55,718 nucleotides of DNA from Oscillospiraceae bacterium (lineage in GTDB: Bacteria; Bacillota; Clostridia; Oscillospirales; Oscillospiraceae). Numbering within the stretch: the first letter of the stretch is position 1; each line of letters starts with the position of its first letter. This document shows positions 43,141 to 51,305 of this stretch, one piece after another. Where the stretch lies: NCBI GenBank assembly GCA_017545165.1, contig JAFWQQ010000042.1, forward strand, positions 1 to 55,718, written 5' to 3'. A model generated the notes under the pieces. The model ran no database searches. It worked only from the letters and a program-made list of their open reading frames with translations, and had not been told where the DNA came from. The translations under genes and the position numbers were made by a program.

Positions 43141-44943
43141 ATGAATACGAAAGCAAGGAAAAAGCTGCATCCGGTTTTCTGGATCTTCACCGTCCTGACG
43201 GCTCTGGTCTGGTTCTTTTATCTGGAGATCAACAAGAACAGCCTCTCCGGCTGGATCCAGAGTCTGGTCGTCTTTTTGGTTTACATAACGATCAGCATCA
43301 AGCTTCTGTGGGACAAGAGAGGCTTCTGGCGTCTGGGAGCCTTCCTGCTCCTGCTGGTGCTGCTCTGGGCCATCGGCCAGGGCACCCTGGGGCCATACAA
43401 GGCCAGGCCCGCCGTGTCGGAGGACGCGAAGCCCACCGAGATCGTCACGGTACGGGACGGGCAGCTCACCGGCGTGTATACCCCGGACGGGGCGGTAGAG
43501 GTCTATACCGGTATCCCCTACGCCAAGCCCCCGGTGGGCGAGCTGCGCTGGCGGGAGCCCCAGGACCCGGAGCCCTGGAAGGGCGTGCTGGCGGCGGACC
43601 ATTTCGCCCCCATGTCCATGCAGCCCCAGGCCCCTGCCTGGTACAACTCCATGGCCCAGATCATCGGCTATCACGACTATGAGATCCGCCTGGACGACAA
43701 CTTCCGGGATCTCAACAGCGAGGACGCCCTGTATCTGAACATCTGGAAGCCCGCCGGCGCGCAGGAGGATCTGCCGGTGCTGGTGTACATCCACGGCGGC
43801 TCCCTGCAGACCGGCCAGCCCTGGTATGCCGACTACAGCGGCGAGGGCCTGGCCCGCAAGGGCGTGATCGTGGTGAACATGGGCTACCGCCTGGGCGTCT
43901 TCGGTTTTCTGGCGGACGAGGAGCTGGCGGCGGAGTCCCCCAACGGCACCACCGGCAACTATGGCCTGCTGGACCAGATCAAAGCCCTGGAATGGGTGCG
44001 GGACAATATCGCTGCCTTCGGCGGCGATCCCGACAACGTGACCCTGGCGGGCGAATCCGCGGGCGCGGCCTGCGTCAGCGCCCTGTGCGTCTCGCCGCTG
44101 GCAAAGGGGCTCTTCCGCCGGGCCATCATGGAAAGCTCCACGGTAAACGCCCCGGAGCCCGCCCACTCCTTCCGCAGTCTGGAGGAAGCTCTGGAAACCG
44201 GTCGCCAGACCCGGGAGCGCTTCGGCGTCTCCAGCCTTGCCGAGCTTCGGCAGCTGGACGCCCGGACCCTGGCGGAGGCCACGGATGAAAACCATCACAT
44301 GACGGTGGACGGCTATGTGCTGACCGAGACCCCCTATGAGAGCAGCCGGAAGGGCGTCCACAACGAGGAGGCCGTGCTCCACGGCTTCAACGCCGACGAG
44401 GCCGACGCTTTCCTGGTCTTTGACCGGATCACCGTGTACAACTACGAGAGCAGGTTGGAGGCCATGTTCGGCGAGCTGGCGCCGGAGGCGCTCTCCCTCT
44501 TCCCCGCCGCCAGCGACGGGGAGGCTTCCGCCAACTGGAGGGCCATGTACTCCGCCTATTTCTTCGGCTACGGCCACTACTGCCGGACCCGGCAAGCGGC
44601 GGAGCAGGGCGTCCCCTGCTATGAGTACCTGTTCAGCAAGACCAACGGCCGCCTGGGCCCCTGGCACAGCGGCGAGGAGGTCTACTGCTACGGCAATATC
44701 CCGGCGGGATCGAAGCTCTATGACGACAGCGACCGGGCCCTGGCGGAGCTCTTCTCCTCCTACTTCGCAAACTTCTGCAAAACCGGCGACCCCAACGGCC
44801 CGGGTCTCCCCCGCTGGGAGCCCGCCTCCGACGGGAGGACGCTGCTGGAGCTGGGAGAGCAGGTGGCCCCCGTCGGCGACCCCTATCTGTCCATTTATGA
44901 ACTTTTTGATAAGAAATACGCGGATTGGGAACGAATGGATTGA
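43141..44943 (+). CDS. Membrane-anchored type B carboxylesterase
   Basis: The protein has 600 residues. Residues 1-90 carry three hydrophobic segments (about 10-28, 38-56, 64-82), so the enzyme is probably tethered with its catalytic domain outside. The alpha/beta-hydrolase domain follows: YTGIPYAKPPVGELRW near 122, SEDALYLNIWKP near 193, the oxyanion motif HGG at 218-220, GESAG at 304-308 with nucleophile S306, and a candidate catalytic histidine in GPWHSGEE. The membrane N-terminus is unusual for the family. The natural substrate is unknown. AAAGGA precedes the start. Confidence 0.92.
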   Translation: MNTKARKKLHPVFWIFTVLTALVWFFYLEINKNSLSGWIQSLVVFLVYITISIKLLWDKRGFWRLGAFLLLLVLLWAIGQGTLGPYKARPAVSEDAKPTEIVTVRDGQLTGVYTPDGAVEVYTGIPYAKPPVGELRWREPQDPEPWKGVLAADHFAPMSMQPQAPAWYNSMAQIIGYHDYEIRLDDNFRDLNSEDALYLNIWKPAGAQEDLPVLVYIHGGSLQTGQPWYADYSGEGLARKGVIVVNMGYRLGVFGFLADEELAAESPNGTTGNYGLLDQIKALEWVRDNIAAFGGDPDNVTLAGESAGAACVSALCVSPLAKGLFRRAIMESSTVNAPEPAHSFRSLEEALETGRQTRERFGVSSLAELRQLDARTLAEATDENHHMTVDGYVLTETPYESSRKGVHNEEAVLHGFNADEADAFLVFDRITVYNYESRLEAMFGELAPEALSLFPAASDGEASANWRAMYSAYFFGYGHYCRTRQAAEQGVPCYEYLFSKTNGRLGPWHSGEEVYCYGNIPAGSKLYDDSDRALAELFSSYFANFCKTGDPNGPGLPRWEPASDGRTLLELGEQVAPVGDPYLSIYELFDKKYADWERMD

Positions 44944-44968
44944 TAATGCGTCCTAGAGCGTGTACAAT
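44940..44968 (+). promoter_or_regulatory. Promoter of the DUF4342 gene
   Basis: TTGATA (44940-44945) and TACAAT (44963-44968) are separated by 17 nt. The -35 overlaps the end of the esterase gene. Confidence 0.6.
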
Positions 44969-45016
44969 ATAAACCAAGCAAGGCAGTTTCCCGAAGGAAA
45001 CAGAAAGGAGCATAAC

Positions 45017-45439
45017 ATGGAAGTCAAAGCTGTGATCGAAAAGGTCAAGGAGCTGGTCAAGAAGGGCAACGTGTCCAAGGTCATCGTCCGCCGCAAGGGC
45101 GAAGTGCTGCTGAGCATCCCCGTGAATGTGGGCGTGGTCGGCGCTGTCGTGGGCCTGGCCGCCGCCAAGTGGGCCGTTCTGGCGGCCGTGCTGGGCACGG
45201 TGGGCTTCGGCTGCTCGGTGGAGATCCTGAAGGACGACGGGGAAGTCGTCAACGTCGTCACCGAGGAGGACACCCAGAAGGCCAAGGATACCGCCGCCGG
45301 CGTGTTCCACGACGTGAAGGACGCCGCCGCCAAGGTGGTCAGCCAGGTCAAGGAGGGCTACGAGGAGGCCGTCAAGGAGGAGAAGACGGAGGACGCCGAT
45401 TTCGAGTCCGTGGTGGACGAGTCCGAGCCCAAGGACTGA
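45017..45439 (+). CDS. DUF4342 protein
   Basis: A 140-residue product. The start ATG 45017 follows AAAGGAG. The N-terminal half matches DUF4342: VIEKVKELVKKGNVSKVIVRRKGEVLLSIPVNVGVVGAVVG, ending in a hydrophobic segment (about 38-65). The second half is a charged, helical, Lys/Glu-rich tail (AKDTAAGVFHDVKDAAAKVVSQV) resembling stress-type amphipathic repeats. The function is unknown, perhaps membrane-associated. It is a single-gene unit with its own promoter and a strong terminator. Confidence 0.85.
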   Translation: MEVKAVIEKVKELVKKGNVSKVIVRRKGEVLLSIPVNVGVVGAVVGLAAAKWAVLAAVLGTVGFGCSVEILKDDGEVVNVVTEEDTQKAKDTAAGVFHDVKDAAAKVVSQVKEGYEEAVKEEKTEDADFESVVDESEPKD

Positions 45440-45503
45440 GTATCCCCGATCCCAGCGGGAGCTGAACTCCCGCGTCCCACCCAGACAAGTATCAGGCACC
45501 CGA

Positions 45504-45542
45504 ACAGGGCCTGCGGAGATGTTCCGCAGGCCCTGTGTTTTC
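45504..45542 (+). terminator. Terminator of the DUF4342 gene
   Basis: A 14-bp perfect stem ACAGGGCCTGCGGA/TCCGCAGGCCCTGT with a 5-nt loop is followed by GTTTTC. Confidence 0.85.
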
Positions 45543-45825
45543 GTTGATTTGGTTAACATAATATTATTTTTTATCAATTATGGTCACTTTTCTCATGGAA
45601 GAGATCCCTCTTTTGTTTACATAATGTTTATTTATACTGTTATTGTTTACTTGATGGCTTCTCGTCCCGTCCTCCCCTGCTCCGTCATCAGGTGCGGCGC
45701 GCAACGCCCGGGATGACAGCCTGAGCGGAGCGCAGCGGCAAGTCGGAGGTTTCAGAATGAAGAAGCGATGGGAAAAAGATCCTTCGACTCGCTTCGCTCG
45801 CTCAGGATGACAGCGCGGTGGAGCG
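45543..45825. other. AT-rich stretch and dispersed repeats, no gene seen
   Basis: About 45543-45660 is markedly AT-rich against its GC-rich surroundings and holds two related segments (TTAACATAATATTATTT and TTTACATAATGTTTATTT). Dispersed repeats follow (a GATGACAGCCTGAGCGGAG form near 45711 and an ATCCTTCGACTCG form near 45779-45811). Confidence 0.5.
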
Positions 45826-46523
45826 GCGGGAGGGGCAAGCCCCTCCCCTACGGCAGAGAATTGACGTTGGCGCGAATTGCGGGCCGCCGAGGGCGTCGGC
45901 CCCTTCGGTGAGGACGGACGTTGACGCAGATCCGCGGGCGACCGAAGGTCGCCCCTACGGCGTGGACGTGACGTCGGCGTGAGACGGCGGGAGGGGCAAG
46001 CCCCTCCCCTACGGCGGAGGACGGGACGCAGGTGCGGATCGGCGGGCGACCAAAGGTCGCCCCTACGGGGTGGGCGGGACGGCGGCATGGGACGGGACGA
46101 CGCCGGGCAATGCCCGGCGCTGCGGGACGCGGGGTGCGACGGCGGGCGACCAAAGGTCGCCCCTACGGGCGCGGGCCGGCCGGCGGCTCAAAATGGGGAT
46201 TGCCGGATAATAGCCCCCCGTGCAAGGGGAAGTGTCACGGCGCGTCTCACGCAAGAGCCGTGACGGAGGGGATGTACTGGGTTCGTTGGGGCGGGGCGGC
46301 GGGTCGCCGAGGAGCCCGTGGCCGGGCCCCTACGGGCGCGGGGCGGACATCGGCGCGGGTGGCGGGCCGCCGAGGGCGTCGGCCCCTACAGAGAAGGACG
46401 GGGCGTCGGAGGGGGACTACGGTTTGCCTCCCTCCTAGAGGGAGGTGTCGCGGCGCGTCCCCCGCAAGCGCCGTGACGGAGGGAGTTCCCGCGGATCAGC
46501 GGGAGGGGCAAGCGCCCCTACGG
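45826..46523 (+). repeat. Cluster of about ten palindromes with CTACGG/CTGCGG tails
   Basis: Short hairpins of different arm sequence recur at about 45826, 45886, 45935, 45989, 46043, 46101, 46143, 46293, 46363 and 46499. Arms include GGGAGGGGC/GCCCCTCCC, GGGCGACC/GGTCGCCC and GCCGGGC/GCCCGGC. Nearly every one is followed directly by CTACGG, CCTACGG or CTGCGG. Inverted copies of the CACGGCGC hairpin of 27322-27856 occur near 46236-46262 and 46447-46480. No gene is seen here. Confidence 0.75.
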
Positions 46524-46640
46524 CGGGGGGCGAGGCGTCGGAGGGGGACGGAGGACCCCTTCCGTCATCCGGCTTGCGTGAGACGCCGGATGCCACCTCC
46601 CCCGGCGGGGGAGGCAAGACGCGCCGTCCTGAACGTATGA

Positions 46641-46690
46641 GAAGGAGCTCCCTTCGAAAGGCGTCAAAACCTTTCAAAGAGAGCTCCTTC
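46641..46690. repeat. 50-bp hairpin
   Basis: The outer arms GAAGGAGCTC/GAGCTCCTTC are perfect, the inner arms CTT-GAAAGG/CCTTTC-AAG pair with small bulges, and the loop is CGTCAAAA. It lies 63 nt after the stop codon of the minus-strand glycosyltransferase but lacks a T-run. It may be a 3' end or a dispersed repeat. Confidence 0.6.
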
Positions 46691-46753
46691 ATCCCTTCGC
46701 TCCTCGGGAGGACAAAGCGAACAGCGTCTTAAGACAGCCGCTTGGGGAACGAT

Positions 46754-47686
46754 CTATTTTGTTTTCAGCCCCAACAGGGCCGCCGAGAGCTTGTCCCGGC
46801 CGTGGTAATTCAGCCACATAATGAGCCGGCGCTTTGCGCTCTCCGCCCGGAAAGCGGCGCAGCAGCCCAGGCTGGGGATCTGTTGGTTAACATAATCTCT
46901 TATTTCTTGGATTACGTTCTCCTTATCTGTCCCGTTCTGCCGCCGGAGCCGGTTGATGCCATCCAGCAGGGCGTGGTTCAGCACCAGAGACTCGAAGTCC
47001 TCCCGCTTGCCGGCGGCCTCCATGGGGCCTCGCAGCAGGTCCAGCACCGCCAGAAGGTCCAGGTTTTTCCTGGCGTTGTCATTGTGCATGGTGGAGGGGT
47101 GGCCGATCCGGTAGCAGTACAGGGCCTCGGGGAAGCGCGCCAGCTTCTCCGTCCGGCTCAGGGCCAGGGCGGAAAAGGCGAAGTCCTCGTACCAGAGCCC
47201 CTCGGGAAAGCGCAGCTCGCCGACGAGGCTGCGGCGAAAGACCTTGTCGCAGCTGGAGCCCGCGGCGGCCAGGGCGCTGCCCTCCCGCCAGGCCCGCAGG
47301 ACCTGGACGGAGCCGTCCTCGAAGCACTGCAGCGTGTCGCAGACGGCCACGTCGGCCCCCTCCTTTTCGGCGGCGGCGATCAGCTTTTCGTACATCTCCG
47401 GCAGCACCCAGTCGTCGCTGTCCACAAAGCCCAGCCAGTCGCCCCGGGCCATGTCGATGCCGAAGTTCCGGGCCCGGCCCTGGCCTCCGTTCTCCACGGT
47501 CTTCGTGCGCACGGTTTCCGGGAAGCGGGCGGCGTAGTCGTCCAGAATAGCCTGGCAGCCGTCGGGGGAGCCGTCGTTGATCAGGATGACTTCCAGATCG
47601 CCGAGAGTCTGGGCCAGCAGGGAGTCCACGCATTTTCGCAGGGTCTTCTCCGCCTTGTAGACGGGCACGATGACGCTCAGCTTCAT
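46754..47686 (-). CDS. Family 2 glycosyltransferase
   Basis: The protein has 310 residues. It has the GT2 pattern LSVIVPVYKAEKTLRKCVDSLL, LINDGSPDGC, NGGQGRARNFGIDMA and the metal-binding FVDSDDW near residue 95, then a GLWYEDFAFS acceptor-side segment shared with the plus-strand glycosyltransferase at 40018. It probably adds a sugar to a surface polysaccharide. Its start overlaps the stop of the ligase-like gene by 4 nt (ATGA), so the two act in one pathway. Confidence 0.92.
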   Translation of the reverse strand: MKLSVIVPVYKAEKTLRKCVDSLLAQTLGDLEVILINDGSPDGCQAILDDYAARFPETVRTKTVENGGQGRARNFGIDMARGDWLGFVDSDDWVLPEMYEKLIAAAEKEGADVAVCDTLQCFEDGSVQVLRAWREGSALAAAGSSCDKVFRRSLVGELRFPEGLWYEDFAFSALALSRTEKLARFPEALYCYRIGHPSTMHNDNARKNLDLLAVLDLLRGPMEAAGKREDFESLVLNHALLDGINRLRRQNGTDKENVIQEIRDYVNQQIPSLGCCAAFRAESAKRRLIMWLNYHGRDKLSAALLGLKTK

Positions 47687-49113
47687 GCCGCTTCCTCCTT
47701 CCGGGTCTGGTGCCAGATCAGGGCCAGGATCAGCGCGAAGTAGATCGACACGTTGGGCCGCCGCACCAGGGCGCCGGAAAACTGGGCCAGGCCCAGCTGC
47801 AGCACCAGCACCAGGGCAAGGGTAAAATTCTCTGCAGTCAGGCTGCCCTTGAAGTCCTCCCGCAGACGGCGGGCGATCCGGAACAGGAAGAAGAGCACGA
47901 AGCCCACATAGAGCGCGAAGCCCACATAGCCGTAGTAGAAGAACAGGGCGGGCCAGTCGTTTTCCATGTCGTACTTGCCGTCGGTGCCCACCTGGGCCGC
48001 CTCAAAGCCCACGAGCTTGGTGAGGCCGTCCGTCTCCACCTGCCAGATGAGCCGGGCGTAGCTGCGCTCGATGACCCGGGTGTCGATGAGCCGTCCCACG
48101 TCGGTGGTCATGCGGTAGAGCCGCAGCACCCGGTCCATGCCGAAGCGGTCAATGAGATCGGGCATGCCGCCCATGTACTGCCAGTAGTAGTACTCGAAGA
48201 CCTCCCGGACCACCGGATTGTTGTAGCGCTCCTCGAAGCTCATGTCCGTGATGTCGATGCCCTTTTCCAGCAGGGTGGCCTCGATCTCACCCTGGGTGTT
48301 CTTCTTCGCCATCTCCTGGTTGACCCGGCAGCGGGGCGTCCAGGGGTAGATGACCACGGAGAAGATCATCAGCACGACCAGCAGGATCAGCAGCAGGGTT
48401 CTGAGCTTTCGCTTCAGCAGCAGCTTCTCCGCCGCCAGATACAGCGCGTAGGCGCCGAAGATGGCGAAGATGGAAAAGTAGCAGGCCTTGGTGCCGTTGG
48501 TGAGGAAAAGCGCGGCGATGACGCAGGGGACCGCCAGCGCCAGGCATTTGCGCTCTGTCTTCACGGCCCAGCCCATGGCAAAGCCGGCCAGGGTCACCAG
48601 CAGGATACTGTTGGCGCAGCGGTTGTCGTCGATGACCCATCCGCTGTAGCCCAGGCCCTCGCCATAGGTCACGTTGCCGGTGCCGGTGACGAAAGCCGCG
48701 AGCACGGAGACGGCCATGATCGCCGCCGCCGTCAGCACGCCGCGGAAAGCCTGCTCCCGGGTCTTGGCCTGTTGGAGGTACCAGATGAAGCTGATAGCCA
48801 GTACCGGCGTCTGGACCACGCCGAGCATGTAGCGGAGGTCGTAGGCCATGTTCCGGTAGCCCACGCGGAAACCGTTGAGCACATGCAGCAGGCAGAAGGC
48901 GCCGATGACAGCAAAGCCCAGGAAATAGGGCTTTTTCCGCTCCGCCTTGACGAGCACGAGCAGCGGCAGGATCAGCAGCAGGGCCAGCCGGATATAGCCG
49001 GAGACGGTGCCGTTTTTGTTTTGGGTAAAGTAGGCCAGGGTGTCCAGCAAAGGCTGCGCCGCGATCAGAAGCACCAGCCACTTGTCCCCCAGCCGGGAGT
49101 TTTGCTTGTTCAT
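47683..49113 (-). CDS. O-antigen-ligase/polymerase-like membrane protein
   Basis: The protein has 476 residues. ATG 49113 is chosen because GGAGG precedes it and because the frame upstream of it encodes the reverse of rplS. About ten to eleven hydrophobic segments surround one large external loop (about 250-365, which contains RVNQEMAKKN and RYNNPVVREVFEYYYW). This layout is typical of the WaaL/Wzy-type O-antigen ligase family, which joins or polymerises polysaccharide units outside the membrane. The coupling to a GT2 downstream supports this. The exact reaction is not readable. Confidence 0.82.
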   Translation of the reverse strand: MNKQNSRLGDKWLVLLIAAQPLLDTLAYFTQNKNGTVSGYIRLALLLILPLLVLVKAERKKPYFLGFAVIGAFCLLHVLNGFRVGYRNMAYDLRYMLGVVQTPVLAISFIWYLQQAKTREQAFRGVLTAAAIMAVSVLAAFVTGTGNVTYGEGLGYSGWVIDDNRCANSILLVTLAGFAMGWAVKTERKCLALAVPCVIAALFLTNGTKACYFSIFAIFGAYALYLAAEKLLLKRKLRTLLLILLVVLMIFSVVIYPWTPRCRVNQEMAKKNTQGEIEATLLEKGIDITDMSFEERYNNPVVREVFEYYYWQYMGGMPDLIDRFGMDRVLRLYRMTTDVGRLIDTRVIERSYARLIWQVETDGLTKLVGFEAAQVGTDGKYDMENDWPALFFYYGYVGFALYVGFVLFFLFRIARRLREDFKGSLTAENFTLALVLVLQLGLAQFSGALVRRPNVSIYFALILALIWHQTRKEEAA

Positions 49114-49177
49114 GAAAGGGCCTCCATAAGTTTTATGGCGCCTTCCGACGGAAGACGCCATAAAACATGAGCACAAA

Positions 49178-49519
49178 TTACAGCCGCTCCTTGACCTTGG
49201 CCTTCTTGCCCACGCGGTCGCGCAGGTAGTACAGCTTGGCTCTGCGCACCTTGCCCTTGCGGACGGTGGTGACGGAGACGATGGAGGGAGAGTGCACCGG
49301 GAAGACCTTCTCGCAGCCGACGCCGTAGGAGATGCGGCGGACGGTGATGGTCTCGTTGATGCCGCCATGCTTCTTGGCAATGATGGTGCCTTCGAAAGCC
49401 TGGGTACGCTCACGGTTGCCTTCCTTGACGCGCACGAGGACACGCACGGTGTCGCCCACGTTCATCTCGGAGAGCTCGGGCTTCATGTAGCGCTCACTGA
49501 GAATTTTGACCAGATCCAT
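49178..49519 (-). CDS. rplS: Ribosomal protein bL19
   Basis: The protein has 113 residues, the normal length of L19, which sits at the subunit interface. The family line [48 protein letters not shown] and [20 protein letters not shown] is present. ATG 49519 follows AGAGGA. It is preceded by a structured leader and promoter (49520-49663). In most relatives rplS adjoins lepB; here polysaccharide and other genes stand between them. Confidence 0.97.
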   Translation of the reverse strand: MDLVKILSERYMKPELSEMNVGDTVRVLVRVKEGNRERTQAFEGTIIAKKHGGINETITVRRISYGVGCEKVFPVHSPSIVSVTTVRKGKVRRAKLYYLRDRVGKKAKVKERL

Positions 49520-49663
49520 AGTTCGATCCTCTTTCATCTAGACGTTCAATACCGGAGGCTCTGGTTCTCAACCCAGGCGCGGCAGCGGACCGCCTTTCTA
49601 TGCGCGCAGGGATACTACCCGCGCAAGCTGTAGTATTGTAGCACAGCTTTTGGGGGATTGCAA
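49520..49663 (-). promoter_or_regulatory. rplS promoter and structured leader
   Basis: On the minus strand TTGCAA (49663-49658) and TACAAT (49640-49635) are 17 nt apart. The leader of about 109 nt can form hairpins GCGCGGG/CCCTGCGC and GGTT-GAGA-ACC before the ribosome binding site. An L19 autoregulatory leader is plausible; I cannot assign it to a known leader family. Confidence 0.5.
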
Positions 49664-50061
49664 GTGTTTTTTCAAGAAACTTACGCTTATCTTCCGGGGG
49701 AAATGAAGACGCTTTGCGAATGAAGAAATGAAGCTCGGCTGCGCCTAATGAAGGAATGAAGAAATTGCGGTGTCGCTGCGCGACAGATTGAAATTCCCCC
49801 TATTCCCCAGTGTGCGCACTGGGGACTTCCCCCCAAGGGGGAAGCAAGGCCGCTCTTGGCTCCCCTCGTGGGAAGCGAGGCCACTCTTGGCTCCCCCTAT
49901 GGGGAATTGCGGACTCGCGCTGCCGGTGGCAGATGAAGCGAGTCCGGAATTTCCGCAGCGGTTGAAAAATGCAAGGAAGAGCGTAAGCCCGCAGCATTTT
50001 TCGGGCACCGCAAGGCGGACAGCTGTCGAACGAGCGAAGCGAGCGAGACTGAAGGGGTTAT
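49664..50061. repeat. Intergenic palindromes, no gene seen
   Basis: Contains CCCCAGTGTGCGCACTGGGG (about 49804-49823), CTTCCCCC/GGGGGAAG (about 49826-49844), and partial copies of the GAATGAAG repeat near 49706-49760. No gene is recognised. Confidence 0.5.
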
Positions 50062-50143
50062 CATTCCTTCATTCCTTCATTCCTTCATTTCTTCATTCCT
50101 TCATTTCTTCATTCCTTCATTCCTTCATTCCTTCATTCCTTCA
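50062..50143 (+). repeat. Octanucleotide tandem repeat ATTCCTTC
   Basis: About ten copies of ATTCCTTC, a few with ATTTCTTC, run to 50143. The stop codon of the glycosyltransferase at 50141 lies at the array edge, so the array is entirely in its 3' flank. Confidence 0.85.
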
Positions 50144-51217
50144 CTCTCCCGCCAGCTCTCCGATCCGCCGCAGGATCTCTCCGTTGTAGGCGGCCAGATC
50201 GTCGGGGCGCTTTTCCGTCTTTTGGGCCGCGATCAGGGCCGGGACCAGGTCCTCGTAGCCCCGCAGGCCCTCGGTGTACTGCTCCAGGTTCTTGGCGCAG
50301 CAGAGGGGCAGGCCCACGGCCATGGCCTCCATGATGTTCAGGGGCTGGCCCTCATAGCGGGAAGTGGAGAGGAAGGCGTCCATCCGGGCCATGTAGCGGT
50401 AGGGGTTGGGCTGATTGCCCAGGAAATGCACCTTTCCGGTGAGGTTCAGGCGCTCCCGCTGCTCCTCCAGGGCCTGCCGGTCCGGCCCGTCGCCGATGAT
50501 GTAGAGCCGCAGATCCGGCCGTTGCTTCACCGCTTGGGCGAAGATGTCCAGCATCAGGTCATAGCCCTTCTGGTGGCACAGCCGCCCCAGGGCAACGAGG
50601 TTCAGGCAATTGTCATCGATCTCCAGATCCGGGCAGTCCTCGGTCATTTTCCGGTGGATCTCCCCCACGTCGATGAAGTTTTGGATCACTGTGAATGGTT
50701 TGTCCTCCACACCGGACATGGCGCGGAAGGGCTCCTCCAGGGCCTTGGACACGGGCACGAAGCCGTCGTAATACTTGAACTTCCCCCGGAAGGCCTTCCA
50801 GAGCACCCGGTACTTCCATTCGTTCTGCAATTTGATGCGCACGTCGTTGTGGATCCACATGACCCGCTTTTTGGCGGGCACCGTCAGGGCTCCCACGGCG
50901 CAGGAGAACTGGTAGGAGTTGAAGTCCACAGCCAGATCGTAGTCCAGACCCGCCGGGAAGCATTCCCGGAATTTGGGATCGGCCTCCACCCGTTTTTTCC
51001 CGAGATCAAAGGGCAGAAAAGACCAGATCCGGGGCAGCGGCTTCAGATAGCGGATGTTCAGCTCCTTGGGGAAATCATCGGTCCAGAACGCCGTCCTGTC
51101 GGAGAGATAGAGATCCACGGAAAAGCGGGTATAGTCCAGATTCCGCAGCAGGTTCACGATGGACTTCTGGATCCCGCCCACCCCCAGGTCGTTCTGAAAA
51201 AACGCGATTCGTTTCAT
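50141..51217 (-). CDS. Family 4 glycosyltransferase
   Basis: The protein has 358 residues with a GT-B fold. It has the N-terminal donor loop GVGGIQKSIVNLLRNL near 12-27 and the C-terminal nucleotide-sugar motif E-G-Q-P-L-N-I-M-E-A-M-A-V-G with two spaced Glu. In the middle, NLVALGRLCHQKGYDLMLD and LYIIGDGPDRQALEE are typical. It probably builds a surface polysaccharide. The gene ends at an octanucleotide array and is preceded by a large palindromic repeat (51235-51301). Confidence 0.93.
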   Translation of the reverse strand: MKRIAFFQNDLGVGGIQKSIVNLLRNLDYTRFSVDLYLSDRTAFWTDDFPKELNIRYLKPLPRIWSFLPFDLGKKRVEADPKFRECFPAGLDYDLAVDFNSYQFSCAVGALTVPAKKRVMWIHNDVRIKLQNEWKYRVLWKAFRGKFKYYDGFVPVSKALEEPFRAMSGVEDKPFTVIQNFIDVGEIHRKMTEDCPDLEIDDNCLNLVALGRLCHQKGYDLMLDIFAQAVKQRPDLRLYIIGDGPDRQALEEQRERLNLTGKVHFLGNQPNPYRYMARMDAFLSTSRYEGQPLNIMEAMAVGLPLCCAKNLEQYTEGLRGYEDLVPALIAAQKTEKRPDDLAAYNGEILRRIGELAGE

Positions 51218-51234
51218 GATTAACCTCTTTTTCC

Positions 51235-51301
51235 GTCATTCTGAGCGGAGCGAAGAATCTCTTTTCGATACCATGAGATCCTTCGCTGCGCTCAGGATGA
51301 C
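51235..51301. repeat. 67-bp palindromic repeat
   Basis: The arms GTCATTCTGAGCGGAGCGAAG-AATCT and AGATC-CTTCGCTGCGCTCAGGATGAC pair almost along their full length. Related half-elements lie near 17229-17264, 45779-45811 and 5841-5865. It fills the gap between the glycosyltransferase start and the stop of the radical-SAM-associated gene. Confidence 0.8.
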
Positions 51302-51305
51302 ACGA

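Noticed and set aside
45519-45716. 65-codon frame through the AT-rich stretch
   Set aside because: It starts within a terminator stem and ends in a repeat, with no ribosome site.
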